In this document: positions 1 to 5,727 of the stretch, one piece after another
Layout: the number at the start of each line of letters is the position of its first letter
Numbering within the stretch: position 1 is the stretch's first letter
Origin: Rariglobus sp967755175
Lineage (GTDB): Bacteria; Verrucomicrobiota; Verrucomicrobiia; Opitutales; Opitutaceae
Direction: 5' to 3'
Length of the DNA stretch: 6,132 bases
Assembly: GCA_967755175.1 (NCBI GenBank)
Contig: CBRAFO010000167.1
Coordinates: 1 to 6,132 of the forward strand
Translations under genes and position numbers: made by a program
The notes under the pieces: model-generated
The model's input: only the letters and a program-made list of their open reading frames with translations
Told to the model about the DNA's origin: nothing
The model's database searches: none

Positions 1-1175
1 TCGCTTATGAGAACGGTGTCGCCTCCTACGTTGATCAACCAGGCGGGATCGTCGGACCAGCGGCTGAAATAAGACGCACCCACCTTAAAATCGAATTCCT
101 GCGAGACGGGGCCGGAGATGATGGCGTGGTAGTTTCCTTCCGGTAGGACCACGGAGTCGTGGCTCCGGAACTGTTTTTTAATACCCGTGCCCGTAATCTC
201 GATCGTGGCGGGTTGGGCGTAAGCGTTGACGAGGTGAACGGTGCGATGGCGTCGGATGTTTTCGTTGGCGATAACGAGGCCGAGCGCGATGAGAGAGACG
301 ACTACGCCAAAGAGGATGGCCATGCGCGCGCCGGAGGGGGCGGAGCCGCGGGGGGCGGAACGTTTGAAGACGTTGCGCCAATCAAACTTGGCTTTGGGGA
401 GAATCGTGGTTTTGCGACCGATCGCTTTCTCCGACTTTTTGACCATGGCCCGAAAGGCCTTGATGGCGGAAATCTTGGGCAGCTCTTCCTGCAAGCGGGC
501 GAAGAGAGCGAGGGCATCTTCGTGTCGGCCGGCTTTTTGATAAGCGAGAGCGAGATTCTCCAGCGGGCTGAGTGGATACAGCTGGCCTGCACCGGGCTTT
601 TCGAGGAAGTCGAGCAGCTGATGGGCTTCGTCGAGGCGGCCGGCGCGAATATGGCTGTCGGCCACACCGGAACGGGCCTGAGGCAGGTCGGAGCGGAGGG
701 CGAGTGCTCGGGCGTAGAATGGGGTGGCTTCATCGAGCTGGCCGAAATGGGTCAGCGAGTCCCCGAAATAGGCCTGTAGCATGGCACTTTCGGGAAGGAG
801 CTTGCCCGCGTGTTCACGGAAGGCGGCCGCTTCCTCAAGCTGGTGGAAGTTGACCAACTGCTGGTGGACGGCGATGGCGTTTTCGGGTGTCGGGCTGATG
901 CGGAATTTCTCTTCGGCGCCGGAGACCTCAAGCTGCTTGGCGGTTTCCCATTTGTCCGCGTCGATAGCGTAGTGGCGGGAGCAGGACGGGCACTTGTCGA
1001 CGATGCGCTTTCGCCCGAGTGGAATAATCGGGATGAAAACGACCACGAACCAGAGGCGGGTATCGTAAGAGGTGAGTTGAACCGTGCGATGGCAGTGGGG
1101 GCACTGCGCCTTGCGATGCACGGCGTTTTTTTGCCCATAATAATGGGTTCCGATTCCATTGATGGTGGAAGGCAT
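1..1175 (-). CDS. Zinc-ribbon, TPR and single-transmembrane protein (C-terminus beyond the left edge)
   Basis: The frame is open from ATG at 1175 to the window edge, giving 391 residues with no stop, so the gene is truncated by the window and not broken. Residues 25-28 (CPHC) and 62-65 (CPSC) form a four-cysteine zinc ribbon. The pairs are bridged by a Tyr-Asp-Thr-Arg-Leu-Trp motif and a hydrophobic run ending in Pro-Leu-Gly-Arg-Lys-Arg, a signature I associate with uncharacterised Verrucomicrobiota and Planctomycetes proteins. Three TPR-like helical pairs follow at about 132-165, 166-193 and 204-236. After a basic linker there is one transmembrane helix at about 285-304. A likely beta-rich domain follows (about 312-391), probably extracytoplasmic if the zinc ribbon and TPRs are cytosolic. 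TPRs suggest a protein-protein scaffold, but no reaction or partner can be named. No Shine-Dalgarno motif precedes the start. The 69 bp up to the icd terminator hold no convincing promoter. The conserved N-terminal motif supports this start. Confidence 0.85.
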   Translation of the reverse strand, partial: MPSTINGIGTHYYGQKNAVHRKAQCPHCHRTVQLTSYDTRLWFVVVFIPIIPLGRKRIVDKCPSCSRHYAIDADKWETAKQLEVSGAEEKFRISPTPENAIAVHQQLVNFHQLEEAAAFREHAGKLLPESAMLQAYFGDSLTHFGQLDEATPFYARALALRSDLPQARSGVADSHIRAGRLDEAHQLLDFLEKPGAGQLYPLSPLENLALAYQKAGRHEDALALFARLQEELPKISAIKAFRAMVKKSEKAIGRKTTILPKAKFDWRNVFKRSAPRGSAPSGARMAILFGVVVSLIALGLVIANENIRRHRTVHLVNAYAQPATIEITGTGIKKQFRSHDSVVLPEGNYHAIISGPVSQEFDFKVGASYFSRWSDDPAWLINVGGDTVLIS

Positions 1176-1244
1176 AAGAAGCGAGGACGGTTGGGATGGC
1201 CGGGAAGCGACCGGCGGGGGGAGGACGAGTGAACTGAGAGGTAT

Positions 1245-1284
1245 AAAAAATAACTCCTATCGTCCGGGGACCGATAGGAGTTAT
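1245..1284 (-). terminator. Rho-independent terminator of icd
   Basis: A perfect 13-bp inverted repeat (1250-1262 against 1272-1284) encloses a 9-nt loop. On the minus strand it is followed at once by six T residues (complement of 1245-1250). It begins 27 nt past the icd stop codon. Only the minus strand has the T tract, so it acts on icd transcripts and separates them from the TPR gene. Confidence 0.93.
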
Positions 1285-1311
1285 GGGCTAGGCTACTTGA
1301 CTCAGATGAAC

Positions 1312-3615
1312 TCAGAGCGTCGCGAGGATCGTATTGAGCGTCGCACTGGGGCGGAGGGCGGCGGAGGCCTTGGCGTTGTCGGGCTTATAGTAACCGCCGA
1401 TGTCGGCGGGTTTGCCTTGGACGGCGATGAGCTCGGTCACGATCTGCTTTTCGGCACTCGTGAGCTTCTCAGCCAAGGGGGTGAAGGCTTTCTTGAGGTC
1501 GGCGTCCTTGGTCTGGGCGGCGAGGGCTTGGGCCCAATAGAGCGCCAGGTAGAAATGGCTGCCGCGGTTGTCGATGCCGGCGCCGACTTTGCGGGCCGGG
1601 CTCTTGTCATACTCCAGGAACTTGCCGTTGGCTTCGTCCAGCGTCTCGGCGAGGACTTTGGCTTTGGCGTGTTGTTGGGTAATGCCGAGGTGTTCGAAGC
1701 TGGCGGCGAGGGCGAAGAATTCCCCAAGACTGTCCCAGCGGAGGAAGTTTTCCTCGGTGAATTGTTGCACGTGTTTGGGTGCGGAGCCGCCGGCGCCGGT
1801 TTCGAAGAGGCCGCCGCCGTTCATGAGGGGAACGATGGAGAGCATCTTGGCCGAGGTGCCGACTTCGAGGATGGGGAAGAGGTCAGTCAGATAGTCGCGG
1901 AGGACGTTGCCGGTGACGCTGATCGTATCGAGGCCTTTGACGATGCGTTCGAGGGTGAATTGGCAGGCGGCGGCGGGTTCGAGGATGCGGAGGTCGAGGC
2001 CGGTGAGGTCGTGCTGGCCGAGGTAGGTCTTAACTTTGGCGATGATCTGGGCGTCGTGGGCGCGGGCTTCGTCGAGCCAGAAGACGGCGGGGGTGGCGGA
2101 GAGGCGGGCGCGGTTAACGGCGAGTTTCACCCAGTCTTGCACGGGGGCGTCCTTGGTTTGGCAGGCGCGCCAGATGTCACCCTTCGCCACGGTGTGGCGC
2201 AGGATGACCTTGGGCGAGGGGCTAGAGGCGAGGGGCGAGGGGGCGGAGGTGGAGGGTTGAGAGTTGAGAGTTGAGGGTTGAGAGGCGGAGTCGGCGGGGA
2301 TTTCGACGACTTGGACCACGCCATCGGCGGGGATTTGGAAGGTTTTGTTGTGCGAGCCGTATTCTTCGGCGGCTTGGGCCATGAGGCCGACGTTGGGGAC
2401 GGAGCCCATCGTCTTGGGGTCGAGGGCGCCGTTTTTGCGGCAGAACTCAATGACGGTCTGGTAAACGCCGGCGTAGCTGCGGTCGGGGATGAGGGCGAGG
2501 GTGTCTTGCTGTTTGCCGGCGGCGTTCCACATCTGGCCGGAGGTGCGGATCATGGCGGGCATGGAGGCGTCCACGATGACGTCGGAGGGGACGTGGAGGT
2601 TGGTGATGCCTTTGTCGGAGTTGACCATCGCGAGGGCGGGGCCGGCGGCGTAGGCGGCGGCGAGGTCGGCTTCGATGGCGGCTTTCTCGGGGGCGGGGAG
2701 TTTTTCGATTTTGGCGAGGAGGTCGCCGAGGCCGTTGTTCAGGTCAACGCCGAGGGTGGCGAGGGTGGCGGCGTGTTTGGCGAGGGCGTCGCGGAAGAAG
2801 ACTTTCACGGCGTGGCCGAAGAGGATGGGGTCGGAGACCTTCATCATGGTGGCCTTGAGGTGGAGCGAGAGGAGGACGTCTTCGCTCTTCGCGCGGGCGA
2901 TGGCGCTTTCGTAGAAGGACACGAGGGCCTTCTTGCGCATGACGGTGGCGTCGAGGATCTCGCCGGCTTTGAGGGGGGTCTTGTCCTTGAGGACGACGAT
3001 GGAGCCGTCGGCTTTGACGAGTTCGATGCGGACGGTGGTGGCGGTGGGGGTGGTGAAGGAGAGTTCGTTGCCAAAGAAATCGCCGTCGGTCATGGCGGCG
3101 ACGTTGGTCTTGGAGGTGGGGGACCAGGCGCCCATGGAGTGGGGGTGCTTGCGGGCGTAGTCTTTGACGGCCTTGGGGGCGCGGCGGTCGGAGTTGCCTT
3201 CGCGGAGGACGGGGTTGACGGCGGAGCCAAGGACTTTGGCGTAGCGGGCGCGGGCGTCTTTCTCGGCGTCGGTGGTGGGGTTTTCGGGGAAGCCGGGGAG
3301 GGCGTAGCCTTTGGACTGGAGCTCGGCGATGGCGGCTTTGAGCTGGGGGATGGAGGCGCTGATGTTGGGCAGCTTGATGATATTGGCCTCGGGCTTGAGG
3401 GTGAGGGCGCCGAGTTCGGCGAGGGCATCGTGGGTCTTCTGGGAGGGGGGGAGGAGGTCCGAGAAGGTGGCGAGGATGCGGGCGGCGACGGAGATGTCGC
3501 GGGTTTCCACGTTGATGCCGGCTTGCTTCGCGTAGGCCTGCACGATCGGCAGGAAGCTGTAGGTGGCGAGCGCAGGAGCCTCGTCGGTGATGGTGTAGAT
3601 GATGGAGGGAGGCAT
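1312..3615 (-). CDS. icd: Monomeric NADP-dependent isocitrate dehydrogenase
   Basis: This 767-residue protein oxidatively decarboxylates isocitrate to 2-oxoglutarate with NADP+ in the TCA cycle, in the cytoplasm. It belongs to the monomeric IDH family, not the E. coli-type dimer. The family start (IIYTITDEAPALATYS) fixes the start codon. Conserved blocks include GNSDRRAP (140-147), KHPHSMGAW (156-164), SDVIVDASMPAMIRTSG (344-360), VTGNVLRDYLTDLFP (567-581) and GSAPKHVQQF (610-619). Against Azotobacter vinelandii numbering as I recall it, active-site equivalents are Ser131, Arg138, Arg144, Lys254, Asp349, Tyr419, Arg573 and Asp574; NADP-phosphate contacts are His615, Arg626 and Arg675. All are present, so the enzyme should be active. 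The offset to that reference moves from -1 to +26 between residues 419 and 573. This marks a net insertion of about 27 residues, matching the Ser/Pro-rich segment 443-468 encoded by tandem heptamers. There is no Shine-Dalgarno motif; a heptamer array begins 8 nt upstream of the start. Confidence 0.97.
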   Translation of the reverse strand: MPPSIIYTITDEAPALATYSFLPIVQAYAKQAGINVETRDISVAARILATFSDLLPPSQKTHDALAELGALTLKPEANIIKLPNISASIPQLKAAIAELQSKGYALPGFPENPTTDAEKDARARYAKVLGSAVNPVLREGNSDRRAPKAVKDYARKHPHSMGAWSPTSKTNVAAMTDGDFFGNELSFTTPTATTVRIELVKADGSIVVLKDKTPLKAGEILDATVMRKKALVSFYESAIARAKSEDVLLSLHLKATMMKVSDPILFGHAVKVFFRDALAKHAATLATLGVDLNNGLGDLLAKIEKLPAPEKAAIEADLAAAYAAGPALAMVNSDKGITNLHVPSDVIVDASMPAMIRTSGQMWNAAGKQQDTLALIPDRSYAGVYQTVIEFCRKNGALDPKTMGSVPNVGLMAQAAEEYGSHNKTFQIPADGVVQVVEIPADSASQPSTLNSQPSTSAPSPLASSPSPKVILRHTVAKGDIWRACQTKDAPVQDWVKLAVNRARLSATPAVFWLDEARAHDAQIIAKVKTYLGQHDLTGLDLRILEPAAACQFTLERIVKGLDTISVTGNVLRDYLTDLFPILEVGTSAKMLSIVPLMNGGGLFETGAGGSAPKHVQQFTEENFLRWDSLGEFFALAASFEHLGITQQHAKAKVLAETLDEANGKFLEYDKSPARKVGAGIDNRGSHFYLALYWAQALAAQTKDADLKKAFTPLAEKLTSAEKQIVTELIAVQGKPADIGGYYKPDNAKASAALRPSATLNTILATL
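2212..2288. repeat. Heptamer repeat array inside icd, encoding a Ser/Pro-rich insert
   Basis: Seventy-seven bases can be cut into eleven 7-bp units. On the plus strand, units at 2212, 2219, 2226, 2233 and 2240 are GGGCGAG, GGGCTAG, AGGCGAG, GGGCGAG and GGGGCGG. A spacer-like unit follows at 2247, then GGGTTGA, GAGTTGA, GAGTTGA and GGGTTGA at 2254-2281, and GAGGCGG. The array lies wholly inside icd and encodes residues 443-468, which contain no charged residue and are mostly Ser, Pro, Ala and Thr. The same style of repeat lies outside genes elsewhere in this window, so I infer that an intergenic repeat has entered the coding sequence in frame. Confidence 0.9.
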
Positions 3616-3622
3616 TGGCGAA

Positions 3623-3657
3623 GTAGTGAGTAGCGGGTAGCGAGTAGTGAGTAGGCG
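3623..3657. repeat. Heptamer array in the icd leader
   Basis: Five consecutive 7-bp units on the plus strand: GTAGTGA, GTAGCGG, GTAGCGA, GTAGTGA and GTAGGCG. The array starts 8 nt upstream of the icd ATG, so it occupies the place where a ribosome binding site would normally lie. On the minus strand the units read CTACTCA or CTACYCG. This fits the same loose consensus, CNMCYCN, as the array inside icd. Confidence 0.9.
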
Positions 3658-3703
3658 GAGCTCGGAGGCGGAGACGGAAAAGTAGATCGGAGGCGTGGAG
3701 GCG

Positions 3704-3730
3704 GAGTGAGTTGCGAGTGGTGAGTAGGCG
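3704..3730. repeat. Degenerate heptamer array upstream of icd
   Basis: Three imperfect 7-bp units (GTGAGTT, GCGAGTG, GTGAGTA, at 3706-3726) resemble the leader array at 3623-3657 and are probably a decayed copy. The surrounding 3655-3860 DNA is G and A rich and contains a 12-bp direct repeat, GGAGGCGGAGAC, at 3664-3675 and 3834-3845. Confidence 0.6.
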
Positions 3731-3755
3731 CTCGGAAACGGAAAGTAAGGCGGTG

Positions 3756-3784
3756 AGCTAATGGCGCGCCAAATGCTCGGTCAA
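3756..3784 (-). promoter_or_regulatory. Weak candidate promoter for icd
   Basis: On the minus strand TTGACC (3779-3784) matches five of six bases of a sigma-70 -35 box. It is followed after 17 bp by TTAGCT (3756-3761), which is a poor -10 box. If used, it would give a leader of roughly 130 nt that crosses both heptamer arrays. The case rests on the -35 box and its position alone. Confidence 0.22.
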
Positions 3785-3863
3785 AGGCATTTGCGGTGCA
3801 GGATGAAAAGGAGGGACGGGCGGAGCACAAGGGGGAGGCGGAGACGTGGCGGAGCTCCCTGAC

Positions 3864-3972
3864 GAACGAGAACGAGAACGAGGACGAGAAAGAGAACGAG
3901 TGTTCCGGAGGCGCGAAAGATTCGGCGGATCGAAAATCGTTCTCGTTCCTCTTAATCGTTCTCGTTCCCTCG
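3864..3972. repeat. GAGAACG-type repeat pair in inverted orientation
   Basis: The left arm (3864-3900) is a run of six-base units such as GAACGA, GGACGA and GAAAGA. The right arm (about 3937-3972) is the approximate reverse complement, built from CGTTCT units with an internal TTAAT. Together they could fold into a long imperfect hairpin with about 36 bases between the arms. A related single arm lies at 5728-5760. No gene is present: the reading frame through here encodes only the repeat and has no upstream signal. Confidence 0.85.
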
Positions 3973-4021
3973 CGTCGGTTGCGGGTTTGACTGGGCGGGG
4001 TGGATGAGGGTTCCGGAGTTA

Positions 4022-4093
4022 GACAGGATGACAGGATTTACGGGGGTAAAGGCGGGGCGGTTTTCATCCCTGCTTCATCCTGTTAATCCTGTC
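4022..4093. repeat. GACAGGAT fold-back element, copy 1
   Basis: This 72-bp element has imperfect terminal inverted repeats. The left end reads GACAGGATGACAGGAT and the right end is the complement of GACAGGATTAACAGGAT. Each end holds two CAGGAT motifs. The middle is variable up to a conserved CATCCCTGCTTC near the right end. It resembles small non-autonomous palindromic repeats and has no coding capacity. Confidence 0.88.
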
Positions 4094-4109
4094 CAACGGA
4101 TCGTGACAC

Positions 4110-4122
4110 CGGCTGATCGGTG
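4110..4122. repeat. Small hairpin on the CGGCTGATCG core, variant stem
   Basis: CACCG (4107-4111) pairs with CGGTG (4118-4122) around a shared CGGCTGATCG core at 4110-4119. Other copies of the core (4446, 5786) are flanked by GTCGGC and GCCGAC arms instead. Different flanks that still pair suggest the hairpin structure is kept. Confidence 0.55.
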
Positions 4123-4188
4123 GGTGTGAGAGGCAGAGACGATTCGATCTGCTGCACGGATCCGCAGATGAGGCGGGGCTGAATTTTA

Positions 4189-4263
4189 GACAGGATGACA
4201 GGATATAATCAGGATAAGAGGCACAGGAGGATTTTATCCCTGCTTCATCCTGTTAATCCTGTC
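4189..4263. repeat. GACAGGAT fold-back element, copy 2
   Basis: This is a 75-bp relative of the element at 4022-4093, about 95 bp further on in the same orientation. The termini match and the right-hand ~28 bp are nearly identical. The middle differs in sequence and by 3 bp in length, which is expected if selection or replication acts on the ends. Confidence 0.88.
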
Positions 4264-4283
4264 GAAAACGGGGCCGGAGACTC

Positions 4284-4463
4284 CTGCATTGGATCGGCGG
4301 ATCTTAATTAGTGCCGATGAGTGTTAATGAGTGGTTCACCGGATCGGAGACCGGACCGGAATTTTGAACCACTAATGAAGCGCCCAATGTGGCGCTTCTT
4401 GGAGTGCGGCTCCGGCTGATCGCCTCCGCGGGGGAGCGGAGGTGTCGGCTGATCGCCGACGGG
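4284..4463. repeat. Composite repeat block, copy A
   Basis: The block is a chain of modules. First comes a GATC-rich element (4284-4347) with a 32-bp ATTAGTG-type core at 4307-4338. Second is an imperfect 15-bp inverted repeat (4324-4338 against 4365-4379). Third is a perfect 7-bp hairpin, AAGCGCC with GGCGCTT (4378-4397). Fourth is a 7-bp hairpin, CCTCCGC with GCGGAGG (4423-4442). Last is the GTCGGC-TGATC-GCCGAC hairpin (4444-4460). The same chain recurs at 5862-6132. No protein is encoded. Confidence 0.85.
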
Positions 4464-4467
4464 ATTC

Positions 4468-4531
4468 TGGCACTGGATCGGTGGATCTCCATTAGTGCTG
4501 ATTAGTGTTAATTAGTGGTTCACCGGATCGG
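4468..4531. repeat. ATTAGTG-period element, copy 2
   Basis: This is the cleanest copy of the family. ATTAGTG occurs at 4491, 4501 and 4511, exactly 10 bp apart. A GGATCGGTGGATC segment lies to the left and CCGGATCGG to the right. The orientation is the same as in all other copies in the window. Confidence 0.88.
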
Positions 4532-4545
4532 TTTCGGGCCGGCAA

Positions 4546-4564
4546 ACGCGGCGGGACGCCGCGT
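4546..4564. repeat. ACGCGGC hairpin, copy 1
   Basis: ACGCGGC (4546-4552) pairs with GCCGCGT (4558-4564), followed on the right by CTAC. The related hairpin at 5831-5849 carries GTAG on its left instead, so the two are in opposite orientation. There is no T tract on either side, so it is not a standard terminator. Confidence 0.7.
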
Positions 4565-4570
4565 CTACTT

Positions 4571-4622
4571 TGGCGGATCGAATTAGCGGCAATCAGCGCT
4601 CATTAGCGGTTCAACCGGATCG
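4571..4622. repeat. ATTAGTG-period element, copy 3 (AGCG variant)
   Basis: A 32-bp core at 4582-4613 keeps the 10-bp spacing, but ATTAGTG has become ATTAGCG or ATCAGCG. GGATCGA flanks it on the left and CCGGATCGA on the right. It lies about 39 bp downstream of the secreted-protein stop codon. Confidence 0.82.
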
Positions 4623-4660
4623 AACGATCTTCACCCAATTACTCGTCGCCTACCATGCAC

Positions 4661-5290
4661 TCAGGGCAGCGTTCGTTTGCCGATATTGAGGGTGGCGATG
4701 GCACTATCGAGGTCTGCCAAGAGGTCGCCTTTGCGCGCTTCGGGACAGACTCCGCAAAAAGTCAAAACGGTCGCCGGGGGAATGAGCACAATGTTCGCGG
4801 CGAACACTATGCCGTCTTTCGAATTGACGTAGCGGCCCTCCTGAAGGTCACCGATTTTACGGATTTCTCGAGTGACGTCGGTTGGCGTGTGTTTTACGGC
4901 CCAACTCATAAACATATCCAGGAACCTGCGATGCTCGTTTTCCCGTTTAATGGGCGGGATTTGAAGGGTGGTCGCGGTTACGACAACCATGAGTCCGCGA
5001 TCATTGGTTTGGAATGGGATGATTTCGCTGGTCGAGAAACCTGCGTGGCGGTCAAGGCCGGACGCGTAGACCCAAGCGGCATCGGCATACGTCTTAATCT
5101 TGTAGTCCTTCCCCTGAGGCGGCGAGTAGGGCTCGTAATCGAGCGGGACGTCGACCGCGAAGCCGTAAAAACCAACGGTTTTGTTTTCGAGATGGTGACC
5201 GTCTAGAACGGTTTTGCGCTCATCGCCGTGACATGGGGCAAGGAGCAGAAGCGCGAGAAGGGGAATAAGCTGCAGGCGTTTTGAAACCAT
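4661..5290 (-). CDS. Secreted protein of unknown function
   Basis: From ATG at 5290 the protein has 209 residues. Residues 1-22 form a signal peptide: basic start MVSKR, hydrophobic core IPLLALLLLA, then PCHG before the acidic mature start. Cys20 follows Leu-Ala-Pro; proline at that place is unusual for a lipobox, so signal peptidase I cleavage after Gly22 is as likely as lipidation. The mature part looks like one alpha/beta domain, with FYGFAVDVP (41-49), a long charged helix around 115-132, GDLQEGRY (147-154) and a final helix at 188-203. Cys179 and Cys182 could form a disulfide or bind metal. I do not recognise the family. An upstream in-frame TTG at 5317 would put nine polar residues before the signal peptide, so I reject it. 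No Shine-Dalgarno motif or terminator is visible. Repeats flank the gene on both sides. Confidence 0.78.
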   Translation of the reverse strand: MVSKRLQLIPLLALLLLAPCHGDERKTVLDGHHLENKTVGFYGFAVDVPLDYEPYSPPQGKDYKIKTYADAAWVYASGLDRHAGFSTSEIIPFQTNDRGLMVVVTATTLQIPPIKRENEHRRFLDMFMSWAVKHTPTDVTREIRKIGDLQEGRYVNSKDGIVFAANIVLIPPATVLTFCGVCPEARKGDLLADLDSAIATLNIGKRTLP

Positions 5291-5361
5291 GCGCGAGCCA
5301 GTGCATAAATGCGGCAAAAGCCAAGCGTGGGGTCGATGACGGGACTCGATTCAACGTCTGG

Positions 5362-5424
5362 CACGAGATCGAGGATCGAATGAGCGGCAATCAGTGCAGT
5401 CTCTGCGAGACGATGATCAACCGG
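5362..5424. repeat. ATTAGTG-period element, copy 5 (diverged)
   Basis: The 22 bp from 5373 (starting GGATCGAATGAGCGG) match element copy 3 at 4575 with one mismatch. The right end TCAACCGG (5417-5424) matches as well, while the middle is diverged and several bases longer. It ends 5 bp from the antitoxin stop codon, where a toxin gene would normally begin. Confidence 0.65.
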
Positions 5425-5428
5425 CAGT

Positions 5429-5650
5429 TCACGATTTGCCGAGAATGCGGGCATTGACCTCCGCCCAAGATGAACCCTCGGCTGGGTTGGCTGCGTAGCG
5501 AGCTTGATCTTCAGCCAGAAGCTCCTCGTGCCACGTCGGGATGGGAAGGCGGTCTTCGTTGGCCGTAAGGTCGTCCCAGAGTTCGCCCACGAGCTGGAGT
5601 TTTTCTGCCGGCGTGAGTCGGCGAATCTCTGAGGCGAGCGCGGCGTTCAT
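5429..5650 (-). CDS. Orphan antitoxin of the addiction-module component family (PF09720/TIGR02574-like)
   Basis: This 73-residue protein follows the layout of this family. An N-terminal helix holds EIRRLTPAEKLQLVGELWDD (8-27), next comes a Pro-rich turn (LPIP, 35-38), and an acidic second helix holds HEELLAEDQARYAANPAEG (41-59). The end, SSWAEVNARIL (60-70), is typical. Members are usually labile antitoxins that neutralise a RelE/ParE-type ribonuclease or gyrase toxin encoded directly downstream, often with overlapping codons. Here the downstream DNA holds no such toxin. A diverged repeat begins 5 bp after the stop, and the secreted-protein gene starts about 140 bp on. A GTG overlaps the stop codon (5430-5432) but opens only 13 codons. 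The gene is therefore probably a solitary antitoxin. No Shine-Dalgarno motif is visible, and no promoter could be assigned upstream. Confidence 0.85.
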   Translation of the reverse strand: MNAALASEIRRLTPAEKLQLVGELWDDLTANEDRLPIPTWHEELLAEDQARYAANPAEGSSWAEVNARILGKS

Positions 5651-5727
5651 GGCGGGAACTTGATCACGAGCAGTGCGGTTGGCAATCCGTCAGCTTGTGG
5701 GGATGATCGTCGGGGGGCGGAGGGAGG

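Noticed and set aside
159..779. A 206-codon plus-strand frame opposite the TPR gene, with other open frames in this region.
   Set aside because: The continuous minus-strand frame from 1175 to 1 has a zinc ribbon, TPRs and a transmembrane helix; the others are shadows.
1159..2274. A 371-codon plus-strand open frame across the icd terminator and the icd 3' half.
   Set aside because: It is the low-complexity antisense shadow of icd and runs through the terminator hairpin.
2278..3633. A 451-codon plus-strand open frame opposite icd.
   Set aside because: Its product is overwhelmingly Gly, Val, Glu and Asp with no domain. It is the antisense shadow of a GC-rich, clearly conserved enzyme gene.
3623..3730. 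A CRISPR array, suggested by regular short repeats.
   Set aside because: The units are 7 bp and contiguous, with no spacers; no cas gene is present.
3090..3830. A 246-codon minus-strand frame overlapping the 5' end of icd.
   Set aside because: It is Pro/Ser-rich frame-shifted reading of icd plus its heptamer leader, with no recognisable domain.
3796..3990. A 64-codon plus-strand frame containing ENENEDEKENE and SFSFLLIVLVPSR.
   Set aside because: It is a translation of the GAGAACG inverted repeat, an artefact expected wherever this repeat is open in a frame.
4304..4492. A 62-codon minus-strand frame, and a similar one at 5647-5886.
   Set aside because: Both lie almost wholly within repeat modules and hairpins and lack any protein signature.
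4546..4564. A terminator for the secreted-protein gene.
   Set aside because: The hairpin is strong, but no T run follows on the minus strand and another repeat lies between it and the gene.
4655..5206. A 183-codon plus-strand frame opposite the secreted-protein gene.
   Set aside because: The minus-strand frame has a signal peptide and ordered secondary structure; the plus frame has neither and covers nearly the same bases.
5366..5432. A possible broken ParE/RelE-type toxin: GTG overlapping the antitoxin stop gives MNCRLIIV, and another frame reads AETALIAAH, resembling the family start.
   Set aside because: Both stretches fall within a copy of the ATTAGTG-period repeat: the ATCAG/GCGGC part and the terminal TCAACCGG match the copy at 4571-4622. 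The resemblance is better explained by the repeat than by toxin ancestry.
5203..5454. An 83-codon minus-strand frame between the antitoxin and the secreted protein.
   Set aside because: It overlaps the end of the antitoxin and the start of the secreted protein in another frame, passes through a repeat and shows no domain.
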